From Streptomyces indicus (GTDB lineage: Bacteria > Actinomycetota > Actinomycetes > Streptomycetales > Streptomycetaceae): a stretch of DNA of 64,000 nucleotides. The translations under genes and the position numbers were made by a program. Location: positions 157,688 through 221,687 of the forward strand of contig NZ_FNFF01000003.1 of assembly GCF_900100315.1 (NCBI RefSeq), given 5' to 3'. Numbering within the stretch: the first letter of the stretch is position 1; the number at the start of each line of letters is the position of its first letter. A model generated the notes under the pieces. The model was not told the origin of the DNA. It worked only from the letters and a program-made list of their open reading frames with translations, and made no database searches. This document shows, in pieces, positions 28,767-38,359 of the stretch.

Positions 28767-30557
28767 TCAGGCCTCCTTCGGGTCGACGGTACCGGCGGGG
28801 GCGGCGGTACGGCGGGAGCGGCGCAGCGGGGGCTTGGCGCCCAGACGCTTGGGGTCGAGGCCCGACCACGGGTGGCCGCTGCGGAAGAACTTCTTGCGCG
28901 CCAGGATCGTCATCAGCGGCTTGGTGAACAGGAACACCACGACGACGTCGAGCAGCGTGGTCAGACCGAGCGTGAACGCGAAGCCCTGCACCTTGCCGAC
29001 GGTGACGATGAACAGCACCGCGGCGGCCAGGAACGACACGAAGTCGGAGACCAGGATGGTGCGCCGCGCACGCGGCCAGGCACGCTCGACGGCCGGCTGG
29101 ATGGTGCGGCCCTCGCGCACCTCGTCGCGGATGCGCTCGAAGAACACGATGAACGAGTCGGCGGTGATACCGATGGCCACGATCGCACCGCAGACGGCCG
29201 GCAGATTCAGCGCGAAGCCGATGGCCGGGCCGAGCAGCGCCATGATCGTGTACGTGAGGATCGCCGAGGCCGCGAGCGAGAGCAGCGCGATGATCGACAG
29301 GCCCCGGTAGTAGACCACCAGGTAGATGACGACCAGGGCGAGACCGATGGCGCCGGCGATCAGACCGGCCTCCAGCTGCTCGCCGCCGAGCGCGGCGGTG
29401 ACGGTGTCGACGCTCTGCTCGTGGAAGGTCAGGGGCAGGGAGCCGTAGCTCAGCATGTTCGCCAGCTCGGTGGCGGAGTCCTGCGTGAAGGAGCCGGTGA
29501 TCTCGGCGTTGGCGCTGAGGGTCTGGTTGACGGTCGGCGCGGAGACCACGTCGTTGTCGAGCACGATCGCGAACTGGTTCAGCGGGGGCTGCTGCTTGGA
29601 CAGCTCACCGGTGATCTTCGCGAACTTCTTGGACCCACCGTCGGTGAAGTCCATCGTGACCTTCCAGATGCCCTGCTGCTGGTCGATCTCGGCCTTGGCC
29701 TCGTCGACGTCCTTGCCGTCCACCGCGGCCGGGCCCAGGATGTACTTCTCCCACTGGCCGATGTTGTTCTTGCCGCAGGCCACGATCGAGTCGGTGGGCT
29801 TGGTGCCCTCGGCGACCTTGGTGCGCTGCTTCTGGTCGGTGCAGTCGAGCGCGGCGAACTTGGCCTCGAGCGCGGAAGCCGCGGGGTCCTTCGACTCACT
29901 GGCGCTCGGGCTCGCGCTCGGCGAGGCCTTCGGGTCGTCGGAGGTGCTGGCCGAGGGCGACGGGGTGGTGTCCTTCAGGGCGTCGGAGACGGCGCGGCCC
30001 TGCGGGGTGGAGCTGGAGCTCGAGGAAGGCGTGGCCTTCTCGTCGTTCTCCTTGGCCTTGTCCTTGCCGTCCTTGTCCTTGTCGTCCTTGCCGCTCCCGG
30101 AGGCGGAGGGCGTCGCGGACGGCGAGGTGGCGGGGTCGGCCTTCGGGTCGCCGGCCGCCAGGTTCAGCACCGGGCGGAAGTAGAGCTGAGCGGTCGTGCC
30201 GACCTGCTCGCGGGCCTGCTCCTCGTTCGTCCCCTTGGGGATGTTGACGATGATGTTGCGATCGCCCTGGGTCTGGACCTCGGCCTCGGAGACACCCAGA
30301 CCATTGACACGGCGCTCGATGATGTTGACCGCGGTGTTCATATTGGTCGGGTTGATCGCGTTCTTCGCGCCCGGCTCGTTCTTGGCCTCGAGCGTGATGC
30401 TCGTGCCGCCCGCGAGGTCGATGCCCAGACGCGGGGTGGTGTGCCCGGACAGGAACATCCCCCCGGTGAGCGCCACCATGATGATCACGATCAGGGCCAG
30501 AGCGCGTCCCGGCTTGGGCTGGCCGCTCTGCCTCCTGGCCTTATTCGGTGCTGCCAC
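28767..30557 (-). CDS. secD: Protein translocase subunit SecD
   Basis: The 596-residue protein starts at GTG 30557. It has an N-terminal TM helix, GIDLAGGTSITLEA, the P1 domain, and six TM helices with LLSYGSLPL-like MLSYGSLPLTFHEQSVDTVTAALG preceding and AIVAIGITADSFIVFFERIRDEVREG within. Between the first helix and the body (about residues 125-240) lies a long Ser/Pro/Asp/Lys low-complexity insertion exposed outside the membrane. It acts with SecF, YajC and SecYEG in late steps of protein export. Confidence 0.97.
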   Translation of the reverse strand: MAAPNKARRQSGQPKPGRALALIVIIMVALTGGMFLSGHTTPRLGIDLAGGTSITLEAKNEPGAKNAINPTNMNTAVNIIERRVNGLGVSEAEVQTQGDRNIIVNIPKGTNEEQAREQVGTTAQLYFRPVLNLAAGDPKADPATSPSATPSASGSGKDDKDKDGKDKAKENDEKATPSSSSSSTPQGRAVSDALKDTTPSPSASTSDDPKASPSASPSASESKDPAASALEAKFAALDCTDQKQRTKVAEGTKPTDSIVACGKNNIGQWEKYILGPAAVDGKDVDEAKAEIDQQQGIWKVTMDFTDGGSKKFAKITGELSKQQPPLNQFAIVLDNDVVSAPTVNQTLSANAEITGSFTQDSATELANMLSYGSLPLTFHEQSVDTVTAALGGEQLEAGLIAGAIGLALVVIYLVVYYRGLSIIALLSLAASAILTYTIMALLGPAIGFALNLPAVCGAIVAIGITADSFIVFFERIRDEVREGRTIQPAVERAWPRARRTILVSDFVSFLAAAVLFIVTVGKVQGFAFTLGLTTLLDVVVVFLFTKPLMTILARKKFFRSGHPWSGLDPKRLGAKPPLRRSRRTAAPAGTVDPKEA

Positions 30558-30663
30558 CTTTTCGTTTCTCCCTGTCCAACCGCCCGGGCAGCCGGCTCGA
30601 AGCCGGTCAGCGGACCCTTGGCGGCCATGAAGTGGTGTCGAGAGACCACACGAAGCGCGGTCC

Positions 30664-30699
30664 GGGGAGCGCGCGGCGCCTGTGCGCCGCGCGCTCCCC
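30664..30699. terminator. Strong hairpin between yajC and secD
   Basis: Sixteen-base perfect arms (GGGGAGCGCGCGGCGC and complement) close a CTGT loop eight bases past the yajC stop. It may terminate or attenuate transcription, separating yajC expression from secD-secF-apt. Confidence 0.85.
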
Positions 30700-30707
30700 T
30701 GCCGTGA

Positions 30708-31157
30708 CTACTTCGTGTCGCCCTCGCCGTCGGTCTTCTTCGGCTCGGCGTCGGCGTCGGCGGCCTTCTTGCCGAGGTCGATGGGCGAGTCGTCGGAGCT
30801 GACGGCGGGCTCGTCGGCCTGGGTCAGGGAGGAGGCGTCGTCCGGAACCTCGTCGACCTTGACGTCCTCGGCGGTGATGCCGTGGACGATGCGGTTGTAC
30901 TCCTCGTCGTCGAGGACGGCGCCGATCGCGTTCTTCGCGTAGATCGCGTGGACGCCCGGGGCGACCTCGAGCGTGGCGGTGTCGTCGCCGACTTCCTTGA
31001 CGACGGCGTACATGCCCCCGATCGTGCGGACACCCGTGCCGGGCTGCATCTGGTTGCGCATCTCGACCGCCTGCTGCTGCTTCTTCTTGGCAGAACGGGT
31101 CATCAGGAACATGACCCCGATGATCAAGATGAACGGAAGGAGGCTCAAGATATTCAC
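30708..31157 (-). CDS. yajC: Preprotein translocase subunit YajC
   Basis: The 149-residue protein starts at GTG 31157 (VNILSLLPFILIIGVMFLMTRSAKKKQQQ) behind AAGGAAA. It has a single N-terminal TM helix, the conserved MQPGTGVRTIGGMYAVV and APGVHAIYAKNAIGAVL segments, and an acidic, Lys-rich C-terminal tail about 55 residues longer than in Gram-negative YajC. It is a non-essential partner of SecDF. Earlier starts in the frame give an unlikely Pro/Cys-rich leader. Confidence 0.95.
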   Translation of the reverse strand: MNILSLLPFILIIGVMFLMTRSAKKKQQQAVEMRNQMQPGTGVRTIGGMYAVVKEVGDDTATLEVAPGVHAIYAKNAIGAVLDDEEYNRIVHGITAEDVKVDEVPDDASSLTQADEPAVSSDDSPIDLGKKAADADAEPKKTDGEGDTK

Positions 31158-31321
31158 GGGAACGGGTTTCCTTCGCACGACCGCGCAGAAGAACGGCCTA
31201 CTGGATGGGGGTGGGCACACCGCCTGCAAGGGCGGCATCGGCGGAGTCTAAGCGAGTCCGCACGGATGGAACAACGCTCAGCATGGCACCGGGGTTCCAT
31301 GCCGAGCGAGCACCCTGGCCG

Positions 31322-32401
31322 TCACGCCCCGAACAGGTCACCTTGTCCGGATCCGGAGGCTCCGAAACTCTGCGGTGCCGTCAATCCCAGATGCGCCCAC
31401 GCGGCGGGAGTGGCGACGCGGCCCCGCGGCGTACGGGCGAGCAGTCCTTCCCGTACGAGGAAGGGCTCGGCCACCTCCTCGACGGTCTCGCGCTCCTCCC
31501 CCACCGCGACCGACAGCGTCGACAAGCCGACAGGCCCGCCGCCGAACAGCTTGAGCAGCGCTTCGAGCACGGCCCGGTCGAGCCGGTCGAGCCCGCGGGC
31601 GTCCACCTCGTACACCCCCAGCGCGGCCGCCGCGATCTCCTGGGTGATCCGGCCGTCGGCCTTGACCTGCGCGTAGTCCCGGACGCGGCGGAGGAGACGG
31701 TTGGCGATACGGGGCGTGCCGCGCGAGCGCCCGGCGATCTCGGCGGCGCCGTCCGTGTCGATGTGCACATCGAGCAGGTCGGCCGAGCGGTGGATGACGC
31801 GCTCCAGCTCGGCGGGCTCGTAGAACTCCATGTGCGCGGTGAAGCCGAAGCGGTCGCGCAGCGGCGGCGGCAGCAGGCCCGCGCGCGTGGTGGCGCCGAC
31901 CAGCGTGAACGGCGGGAGTTCGAGCGGGATCGCGGTGGCGCCGGGGCCCTTACCGACGATCACGTCGACGCGGAAATCCTCCATCGCCATGTAGAGCATC
32001 TCTTCGGCGGGCCGCGACATGCGGTGGATCTCGTCGAGGAAGAGGACCTCGCCCTCCTGGAGCGAGGAGAGGATCGCGGCGAGGTCGCCCGCGTGCTGGA
32101 TGGCGGGGCCGCTGGTGATGCGGATCGGCGCCTCCATCTCGGCGGCGATGATCATCGACAGCGTCGTCTTGCCGAGGCCGGGGGCCCCGGAGAGCAGCAC
32201 GTGGTCGGCGGTGGCGCCGCGCTGGCGGGCCGCCTTGAGGACGAGGTCGAGCTGCTCGCGCACCCGCTCCTGGCCGACGAACTCGGCCAGGGACTTGGGG
32301 CGCAGGGCCGCCTCGACGGCCTGGTCCTCGCCGTCCGCGGCGGATCCGACCAGCCGGCCTGTGCTGTCGTCGGCCGGCTGTGCGGTGTCGTCCCAGTTCA
32401 C
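31322..32401 (-). CDS. ruvB: Holliday junction branch migration ATPase RuvB
   Basis: The 359-residue AAA+ motor has [18 protein letters not shown], Walker [12 protein letters not shown], Walker [17 protein letters not shown], sensor [10 protein letters not shown], the [12 protein letters not shown] arginine-finger region and a C-terminal winged helix ([28 protein letters not shown]). It drives branch migration with RuvA. The start is GTG 32401. The 101-bp gap to ruvA is unusually long for this gene pair and carries direct repeats. Confidence 0.97.
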   Translation of the reverse strand: MNWDDTAQPADDSTGRLVGSAADGEDQAVEAALRPKSLAEFVGQERVREQLDLVLKAARQRGATADHVLLSGAPGLGKTTLSMIIAAEMEAPIRITSGPAIQHAGDLAAILSSLQEGEVLFLDEIHRMSRPAEEMLYMAMEDFRVDVIVGKGPGATAIPLELPPFTLVGATTRAGLLPPPLRDRFGFTAHMEFYEPAELERVIHRSADLLDVHIDTDGAAEIAGRSRGTPRIANRLLRRVRDYAQVKADGRITQEIAAAALGVYEVDARGLDRLDRAVLEALLKLFGGGPVGLSTLSVAVGEERETVEEVAEPFLVREGLLARTPRGRVATPAAWAHLGLTAPQSFGASGSGQGDLFGA

Positions 32402-32433
32402 GGTGGAGTGCCTCGTCAGTTCGTCGTCGCGAT

Positions 32434-32496
32434 GCGGATGTACGGGATGGCGGATGTACGGGATAGGGGTGCAGAGGGTGCGGCTGTACGGGATGG
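32434..32496. repeat. Three 17-bp direct repeats in the ruvA-ruvB gap
   Basis: Near-identical copies of GCGGATGTACGGGATGG begin at 32434, 32450 and 32480 (one or two changes each). Spacing is 16 and 30 bp. They fill most of the 101-bp gap upstream of ruvB on the minus strand, where a promoter or operator could lie. Confidence 0.8.
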
Positions 32497-32502
32497 CGCG
32501 GG

Positions 32503-33111
32503 TCAGCGCGTGCGGTTGAGGGTCTGCAGGGCGGCCTTCAGGAGCGGGCCCACCTGCGGGGTGCCATCCATCGCCTCGGCCTGCGGGGCCACCGCGGTGA
32601 CGGCCTCGTCGGCCTCACGGGTCGCGTAGCCGAGGCCGATCAGGGCGGCATGCAGCTGGTCCTTCCAGGAGGCCGTGGCCTGCGCGCCGACCGTGGCGCC
32701 GGTGCCGAGCGGTGCGCCGAGGCGGTCCTTCAGTTCGAGCAGCAGCTTCTGCGCGCCCTTCTTGCCGATGCCGGGGACGGCGGTCAGCGCCTTTTCGTCC
32801 CCGGTCGAGACGGCACGGCGGAGCGCGTCCGGCGAGTGCACGGCGAGCATGGCCTGCGCGAGGCGCGGTCCGACCCCGCTCGCGGTCTGCAGCAGCTCGA
32901 AGGTCTGGCGCTCGTCGTCGTCCGCGAAGCCGTACAGAGTGAGGGAGTCCTCCCGTACGACCAAGGACGTGGCGAGCTTGGTCTGCTGGCCGATGCGCAG
33001 GGCGGACAGGGTGTTCGGGGTGCACTGCACCGCCATGCCGATCCCGCCCACCTCGACCACCGCGGCGTCCGGGGCCAGGGCGGCGACGGGGCCGCTGACG
33101 AAAGCGATCAT
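32503..33111 (-). CDS. ruvA: Holliday junction DNA helicase subunit RuvA
   Basis: The 202-residue protein begins [30 protein letters not shown], the OB-fold domain, followed by tandem helix-hairpin-helix motifs ([18 protein letters not shown] and [21 protein letters not shown]) and a C-terminal RuvB-binding domain ([19 protein letters not shown]). It binds four-way junctions and loads RuvB. The ATG at 33111 overlaps the ruvC stop by four bases. Confidence 0.97.
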   Translation of the reverse strand: MIAFVSGPVAALAPDAAVVEVGGIGMAVQCTPNTLSALRIGQQTKLATSLVVREDSLTLYGFADDDERQTFELLQTASGVGPRLAQAMLAVHSPDALRRAVSTGDEKALTAVPGIGKKGAQKLLLELKDRLGAPLGTGATVGAQATASWKDQLHAALIGLGYATREADEAVTAVAPQAEAMDGTPQVGPLLKAALQTLNRTR

Positions 33112-33719
33112 GTGGTCCGGCCTTTCGATGCGTGCAGCGCGGCGGCTTGCTTGAGCCGGGTCTCGGCGGCGGCCTGCTTGAGGCGCTGCTCGGCGACGGC
33201 CTGCTGCAGTCGGTTCTGTGCGGCGGCCTCCTGCAGGCGGTTCTTCGCAGGGGCGCGCCAGATGTGGCAGATGGCGAGGGCCAGGGCGTCGGCGGCGTCG
33301 GCCGGCTTGGGCGGGGCGTCGAGCCGGAGGAGGCGTGTGACCATGGCGCCGACCTGGGCCTTGTCGGCCCGGCCGCTGCCCGTCACGGCCGCCTTGACCT
33401 CGCTCGGGGTGTGCAGGGCGACCGGGATGCCGCGGCGGGCCGCGCACAGCATCGCGACGGCGCTGGCCTGGGCGGTGCCCATCACCGTGCGCACATTGTG
33501 CTGGCTGAACACCCGCTCCACCGCGACGAATTCGGGCTCGTGCTCGTCCAGCCACTGCTCGATGCCCTGCTCGACGGCGACGAGGCGGTGGCCCAACTCC
33601 GCGTCCGCAGGCGTCCGTACGACACCCACGCCGCGCATGGTGAGCGGCCGGCCCGCGACACCTTCGACGACGCCGACACCGCACCGGGTCAGACCCGGGT
33701 CGACTCCGAGGACCCGCAC
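33108..33719 (-). CDS. ruvC: Holliday junction resolvase RuvC with a repeated C-terminal tail
   Basis: The start GTG 33719 ([18 protein letters not shown]) behind GGAGGGG gives 203 residues. Catalytic acids Asp7, Glu68 and the Asp141/Asp144 pair in [15 protein letters not shown] are present, so the resolvase should be active. After the usual end near residue 159 the protein continues with four 9-residue repeats of the type NRLQQAVAE (160-195) before the basic end. The repeats should form one amphipathic helix. A DNA-damage type promoter lies just upstream. Confidence 0.96.
   Translation of the reverse strand: MRVLGVDPGLTRCGVGVVEGVAGRPLTMRGVGVVRTPADAELGHRLVAVEQGIEQWLDEHEPEFVAVERVFSQHNVRTVMGTAQASAVAMLCAARRGIPVALHTPSEVKAAVTGSGRADKAQVGAMVTRLLRLDAPPKPADAADALALAICHIWRAPAKNRLQEAAAQNRLQQAVAEQRLKQAAAETRLKQAAALHASKGRTT
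33135..33242 (-). repeat. Four 27-bp tandem repeats encoding the RuvC tail
   Basis: The repeats encode [27 protein letters not shown] and TRLKQAAAL. Period is exactly 27 bp, so expansion or loss keeps the reading frame. Confidence 0.9.
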
Positions 33720-33750
33720 GACGCCCCTCCCTTCGCTCGTCTGTTTGTGC

Positions 33751-33773
33751 AGGCTATCGGGTGCCACCGACAT
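33751..33773 (-). promoter_or_regulatory. RecA-NDp (PafBC-type) DNA-damage promoter upstream of ruvC
   Basis: On the minus strand the sequence reads ATGTCGGTG, eight bases, then TAGCCT. The published actinobacterial LexA-independent damage promoter is TTGTCRGTG-N8-TAnnnT, so only the first base deviates. The -10 is about 32 bp before the ruvC GTG, giving a short leader. Confidence 0.75.
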
Positions 33774-33788
33774 CTCATGCAGCGACAA

Positions 33789-33828
33789 AGCGGCGGGCCG
33801 ACGGGAAGTTTCCCGTCGGCCCGCCGCT
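33789..33828. terminator. Terminator between yebC and ruvC
   Basis: Nineteen-base perfect arms (33789-33807 and 33810-33828) form a long hairpin just past the yebC stop. It isolates ruvCAB from yebC transcription, consistent with the separate promoter at 33751-33773. Confidence 0.9.
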
Positions 33829-33849
33829 CACACCCGGGCGAAGCCAGGA

Positions 33850-34602
33850 TCAGGCGTCGACCTTCTCCATGATCTCGTCGGAGACGTCGAAGTTCGCGAA
33901 GACGTTCTGCACGTCGTCGCTGTCCTCCAGCGCGTCGATCAGCTTGAAGATCTTGCGCGCACCCTCCTCGTCCAGCTCGACCTGCATGGTCGGGACGAAG
34001 TTGGCGTCGGCCGAGTCGTAGTCGATCCCGGCCTCCTGGAGCGCGGTGCGCACCGCGACCAGGTCGGTGGCCTCGGAGAGGACCTCGAAGGACTCTCCGA
34101 GGTCGTTGACCTCCTCGGCGCCCGCGTCGAGCACCGCACCGAGGACGTCGTCCTCGGTCAGCTCGCCCTTGGGGACGATCACGACGCCCTTGCGGTTGAA
34201 CAGGTACGAGACGGAGCCCGGGTCGGCCATCGAGCCGCCGTTGCGCGTCATGGCGACGCGGACATCGGACGCGGCACGGTTGCGGTTGTCGGTGAGGCAC
34301 TCGATGAGCACCGCGACACCGTTGGGACCGTAGCCCTCGTACATGATCGTCTCGTAGTTGGCGCCGCCGGCCTCGAGGCCGGCACCGCGCTTGACCGCGG
34401 AGTCGATGTTCTTGTTCGGGACCGACTGCTTCTTCGCCTTCTGGATGGCGTCGTAGAGCGTCGGGTTGCCGTCCACGTCGGCGCCGCCCATGCGGGCCGC
34501 GACCTCGATGTTCTTGATCAGCTTCGCGAAGAGCTTGCCGCGCTTGGCATCGATCACGGCCTTCTTGTGCTTCGTCGTGGCCCATTTAGAGTGGCCGGAC
34601 AT
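33850..34602 (-). CDS. yebC: YebC/PmpR family protein (translation or transcription regulator)
   Basis: The 250-residue protein starts [40 protein letters not shown] with GGAG upstream, and carries the family segments [54 protein letters not shown] and [15 protein letters not shown]. YebC-type proteins were described as transcription regulators, and more recently as factors relieving ribosome stalling at proline-rich stretches. It lies between pdxT and ruvC, its standard actinobacterial place. Confidence 0.96.
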   Translation of the reverse strand: MSGHSKWATTKHKKAVIDAKRGKLFAKLIKNIEVAARMGGADVDGNPTLYDAIQKAKKQSVPNKNIDSAVKRGAGLEAGGANYETIMYEGYGPNGVAVLIECLTDNRNRAASDVRVAMTRNGGSMADPGSVSYLFNRKGVVIVPKGELTEDDVLGAVLDAGAEEVNDLGESFEVLSEATDLVAVRTALQEAGIDYDSADANFVPTMQVELDEEGARKIFKLIDALEDSDDVQNVFANFDVSDEIMEKVDA

Positions 34603-34650
34603 CTGCCTGTCTCCTTCGCGTAACCAATCTCTGTACGAACGACAGAGATC

Positions 34651-35253
34651 CTACCGGGATCCCGCGGCCGCCTTCGCCCTGACCATGTCGACGAAGAGAC
34701 CGTGCACACGATGGTCGCCGGTGAGCTCCGGGTGGAAGGACGTGGCCAGCACGTTCCCCTGCCGTACGGCGACGATGTGGCCGTCGTGCTCGGCGAGCAC
34801 CTCGACCTCGGCGCCCACGGACTCGACCCATGGGGCGCGGATGAAGACGCCCTCGACCGGACCGAGACCCCGGACGTCCACCGACGCCTCGAACGACTCG
34901 TTCTGCCGTCCGAACGCGTTGCGGCGCACGATCATGTCGATCCCGCCGACCGTCTCCTGGCCCGAACGCGGGTCGAGGATCTTGTCCGCGAGCAGGATCA
35001 GGCCCGCGCACGTGCCGTAGACCGGCATACCGGCCCGCACGCGCTCGCGCAGCGGCTCCAACAGGCCGAAGAGCACGGCCAGTTTGGAGATGGTGGTGGA
35101 CTCGCCGCCGGGGATGACCAGGGCGTCGACCTCGGCAAGCTCCTCGGGGCGCCGCACCGGCCTGGCCACGGCGTCGGCCGCGGCCAGGGCGACGAGGTGC
35201 TCCCGTACATCGCCTTGGAGTGCGAGCACTCCGATCACGGGAGTGGCTGCCAT
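34651..35253 (-). CDS. pdxT: Glutaminase subunit of pyridoxal 5'-phosphate synthase
   Basis: The 200-residue glutaminase begins at ATG 35253 ([20 protein letters not shown]). It has the [14 protein letters not shown] oxyanion region, nucleophile Cys in [13 protein letters not shown], and the catalytic His/Glu in [15 protein letters not shown]. It supplies ammonia to PdxS. It starts five bases past the pdxS stop, so the two subunits are made from one transcript. Confidence 0.97.
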   Translation of the reverse strand: MAATPVIGVLALQGDVREHLVALAAADAVARPVRRPEELAEVDALVIPGGESTTISKLAVLFGLLEPLRERVRAGMPVYGTCAGLILLADKILDPRSGQETVGGIDMIVRRNAFGRQNESFEASVDVRGLGPVEGVFIRAPWVESVGAEVEVLAEHDGHIVAVRQGNVLATSFHPELTGDHRVHGLFVDMVRAKAAAGSR

Positions 35254-35258
35254 GCGGA

Positions 35259-36185
35259 TTACCAGCCCCGGTTCGCGTAACGCTCGGTCTCGGGCAGGGT
35301 GTCGCAGTTGATGCCGACCATCGCCTCGCCCAGGTTGCGGGAGGCGTCGGCGATGATCTTCGGGTCGTCGTAGAAGGTGGTGGCCTTCACGATGGCGGCG
35401 GCACGCTTGGCCGGGTCGCCCGACTTGAAGATGCCGGAGCCGACGAAGACGCCCTCGGCGCCGAGCTGGCGCATCAGAGCGGCGTCGGCCGGGGTGGCCA
35501 CGCCACCGGCGGAGAACAGCACGACCGGCAGCTTGCCGAGCTCGGCGACCTCCTCGACGAGCTCGTACGGGGCGCGCAGCTCCTTGGCGGCGGCGTACAG
35601 CTCGTTGTTGTCGTAGCCGCGCAGGCGGGCGATCTCGTTCTTGATCTGGCGCATGTGGCGGACGGCCTCGACGACGTTGCCGGTGCCGGCCTCGCCCTTG
35701 GAGCGGATCATGGCCGCGCCCTCGGCGATACGGCGCAGGGCCTCGCCCAGGTTGGTGGCGCCGCAGACGAACGGGGTGGTGAACGCCCACTTGTCGGAGT
35801 GGTTGACCTCGTCGGCCGGGGTCAGGACCTCGGACTCGTCGATGTAGTCCACACCGAGGGACTGCAGGATCTGGGCCTCGACGAAGTGGCCGATGCGGGA
35901 CTTGGCCATCACGGGGATGGAGACGGCCTCGATGATGCCCTCGATCATGTCCGGGTCGGACATCCGGGCCACGCCGCCGTCCTTGCGGATGTCGGCCGGC
36001 ACGCGCTCCAGGGCCATGACCGCGACGGCACCCGCGTCCTCGGCGATCTTCGCCTGCTCGGGCGTGACGACGTCCATGATGACGCCGCCCTTGAGCTGCT
36101 CGGCCATGCCGCGCTTGACGCGCGCGGTGCCGGTCGAGGGGGCGGCGGAGTTGGCCGAGCTGTCGGGGGTGTTGGTGCTAGCCAC
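35259..36185 (-). CDS. pdxS: Synthase subunit of pyridoxal 5'-phosphate synthase
   Basis: Starting at GTG 36185 behind GTGAGG the protein has 308 residues. The TIM-barrel family sequence is almost unchanged: [44 protein letters not shown] (residues about 24-67), [27 protein letters not shown] and [13 protein letters not shown]. It makes PLP from ribose 5-phosphate, glyceraldehyde 3-phosphate and ammonia. The first 22 residues are Ser/Thr/Ala-rich and variable, common in Streptomyces. Confidence 0.97.
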   Translation of the reverse strand: MASTNTPDSSANSAAPSTGTARVKRGMAEQLKGGVIMDVVTPEQAKIAEDAGAVAVMALERVPADIRKDGGVARMSDPDMIEGIIEAVSIPVMAKSRIGHFVEAQILQSLGVDYIDESEVLTPADEVNHSDKWAFTTPFVCGATNLGEALRRIAEGAAMIRSKGEAGTGNVVEAVRHMRQIKNEIARLRGYDNNELYAAAKELRAPYELVEEVAELGKLPVVLFSAGGVATPADAALMRQLGAEGVFVGSGIFKSGDPAKRAAAIVKATTFYDDPKIIADASRNLGEAMVGINCDTLPETERYANRGW

Positions 36186-36340
36186 GGATGACCTCACTGA
36201 AGCGAAGGAAGACCTTGTGGCTCCGAGCCAACTCCTTCGACCAGTCCACAACAAGGGCCAATGGACAGCCGGTGGCTCATTTTTCCGTACGAGATCGGCG
36301 TACTGCCTGGTCAGAGGCGTGAGGTGAGGGCGGCCAGGCC

Positions 36341-36886
36341 CTACGCCCCGGGCCGGTCCGCCAGTGCCGCCGGCGGTTCGTCGTCCATCTCGAAGGCCAT
36401 CGGGAACGGCGCGTGGCCCGCGAGCCGGAACAGCCGGACCTTGCGGTGGCGGCGCAGCGCGCGGGCGGCGCGCACGGCGTCGTTGTGGAATCGCCGGGCC
36501 ATCGGGACCCTGCGGACCGCCTGGGCCAGCTCCTCCGCCGCCTCCTCGCCGCCGGGCGCCTCACGCACGGCCTCGACCTGGTCGGCGTCGGCGAACACCG
36601 CCCGCAGCGCCTGGCTCAACTCGCTCTCGGCGACTTCGCGTTGGTCCTCCTCGGCCTGGCGCGCGGCGTGCGCGGCCTCGTACAGGACGATCGAGGCGGC
36701 CGGGTCGAGCACATTGGACGTGGCCAGTTCCTGGGCGACCGAGGCCCGGCGCAGCAGTTGGGCGTCGAGTGCCGCCCGCGCCGCGTCGATCCGTGCGTGC
36801 AGCCGGTCGAGCCGCCCGGCGGTCCAGCTCAGGTACAAGCCGATGGCGAACAGGGCGACGGCGATCCAGATCAGGGTTACGGTCAC
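36341..36886 (-). CDS. Membrane-anchored coiled-coil protein of unknown function
   Basis: The 181-residue protein begins at GTG 36886 with one TM helix ([21 protein letters not shown]) and then a long charged helical region rich in Ala, Arg and Glu (residues 25-125), ending in a short [28 protein letters not shown] segment. The layout, N-terminal anchor plus cytoplasmic helical bundle, is LemA-like, but I cannot place it in a family. It lies downstream of nothing obvious: pdxS reads away from 36185 and the next gene is divergent. Confidence 0.75.
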   Translation of the reverse strand: MTVTLIWIAVALFAIGLYLSWTAGRLDRLHARIDAARAALDAQLLRRASVAQELATSNVLDPAASIVLYEAAHAARQAEEDQREVAESELSQALRAVFADADQVEAVREAPGGEEAAEELAQAVRRVPMARRFHNDAVRAARALRRHRKVRLFRLAGHAPFPMAFEMDDEPPAALADRPGA

Positions 36887-36956
36887 GGGCGGAAAGGCTA
36901 CCGGGACCGGACGGTCGTTCCTTCACGTCCGCGGCCCGGCCGACGAGGGGGGTTCC

Positions 36957-38270
36957 ATGGACAGAAGGCAGGTGCTCGCCGCGGGGGCGGCGGGGCTGGC
37001 TTCGTCGGCGGTGGGTGCGGGCGGGGCGCAGGCGGCGGAGGCCGGGAGCGCGCAGGCCGCGGGCGCCGGAGCCGCGCACGCGACGGCCGCTGCGGCGGTG
37101 CCGGCCGCCGTGACGGACGACCGGTCGGCAGCGGTGATCCGCGAGCTGGGCGGCGCGCTGGACGCCTCGCCGACCCTGCTCGACCGCGGCATCGGCTGGA
37201 CGCACACCCGCTTCCTGATCGAGGACGGCGGAGTGCCGTACGCCGTGGACGTCGTCGCCGACACCGCGCAGCCGCCCCGGTCGGTGGCGTATCTGCTGCC
37301 GGGCGGCGGCCTGAACTTCCTGGCCGGGTTCTTCACCCCGCGCGACCGCAATCTCGCGCACCATCTGCGCCGCCTCGGCCATCTCGTCGTGGGTGTCACG
37401 CCCCGCGAGGACCTCTCGACGGCCGCGGAGGTCTCGGCCGACCGCGGTCTGGCGGCGCACCGGGCGGACGCCCTCCGCGTGATCGGCGCCGTCGACGCCG
37501 CGCTCCGGCTCCCGTACCAGCTCATCGGCCACTCGGCGGGGGCGGCGCTCGCCCTGGATCTCGCGGGCACGATGGGCGGCGGGGGCCGGGGACGGCGGCT
37601 CGAGCGGGTCGTCGCCCTCGACACGACGGGTCCGTACGAGGGCGAGCCGGCACTGCGGGCCGCGCAGGCCCGGGACGCGTACCGGGCGCTCATCGAGCAG
37701 GGCGCGTACGCCAACGACCCCGGTCTCAAGGGCATCCTGGCCCGCGCGCTGTCCGACCCGGGCGGCACGAGCCCGGTGCCGCGCCCGGTCGACCCGGCGA
37801 CGCGCTTCACGCACGCGGGCCTCGCGCACTACGCCCTGATCCGGACCAACACCCTGCCGGGACCGGCCAATTGGATCTACCGCCAAGGTCACGCCGCGGG
37901 CACGTACACCTTCGGCGCGACCCCGGCGGAGGACCGGTTCACCCTGGCCCACAGTCCGCTGCCGGTGTGGGGCGAGGCCACCGCGAGCCTGGGCAGCGGC
38001 CTCATCGCGCACGCGCTCCTGCGGGACCTGTGCGCGATCTGGGCCGGCGACGAGGCCACGTACCGCATCGCCTGGGAGCGGATCCGGGCGGAGGTGGTCT
38101 GGGTCAACATGGAGCTCGGCCGGGGGGACTTCCCGCTCGGCGCCGAGCTGATCCGCCGGGGCGGGAACCGGCATGTGACCTTCCAGGTCGTGCCCGGGTA
38201 CGGGCACGGGGACCCGGTGTGGGGCGAGCAGGCGCACGCCGAGGTGTGGCCGCTCCTGACGCCGAAGTAG
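36957..38270 (+). CDS. Exported alpha/beta hydrolase
   Basis: The start ATG 36957, behind GAGGGGGG, gives 437 residues. The N-terminus MDRRQVLAAGAAGLASSAVGAGGAQA carries a twin-arginine-like signal, followed by an Ala-rich linker (residues 27-50). The hydrolase core has AYLLPGGGLNFLAGFF as an oxyanion-hole region, the nucleophile elbow LIGHSAGAALAL, and a late His in PGYGHGDPVWGEQAHAEV. Substrate unknown; it may be an esterase or lipase. No partner genes are evident. Confidence 0.85.
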   Translation: MDRRQVLAAGAAGLASSAVGAGGAQAAEAGSAQAAGAGAAHATAAAAVPAAVTDDRSAAVIRELGGALDASPTLLDRGIGWTHTRFLIEDGGVPYAVDVVADTAQPPRSVAYLLPGGGLNFLAGFFTPRDRNLAHHLRRLGHLVVGVTPREDLSTAAEVSADRGLAAHRADALRVIGAVDAALRLPYQLIGHSAGAALALDLAGTMGGGGRGRRLERVVALDTTGPYEGEPALRAAQARDAYRALIEQGAYANDPGLKGILARALSDPGGTSPVPRPVDPATRFTHAGLAHYALIRTNTLPGPANWIYRQGHAAGTYTFGATPAEDRFTLAHSPLPVWGEATASLGSGLIAHALLRDLCAIWAGDEATYRIAWERIRAEVVWVNMELGRGDFPLGAELIRRGGNRHVTFQVVPGYGHGDPVWGEQAHAEVWPLLTPK

Positions 38271-38359
38271 CGGCTACGGGCGTGGCGTTGGGCAGCTGAC
38301 CCGGCCGGCGAAGGCGGCCGGGCGCTCGATGGGCGGCCTCAGGACGGCCTGAAGCGGCC

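Noticed and set aside
33108..33850. LexA box in front of ruvC
   Set aside because: No GAAC-N4-GTTC type site is seen; the RecA-NDp promoter explains damage control better.
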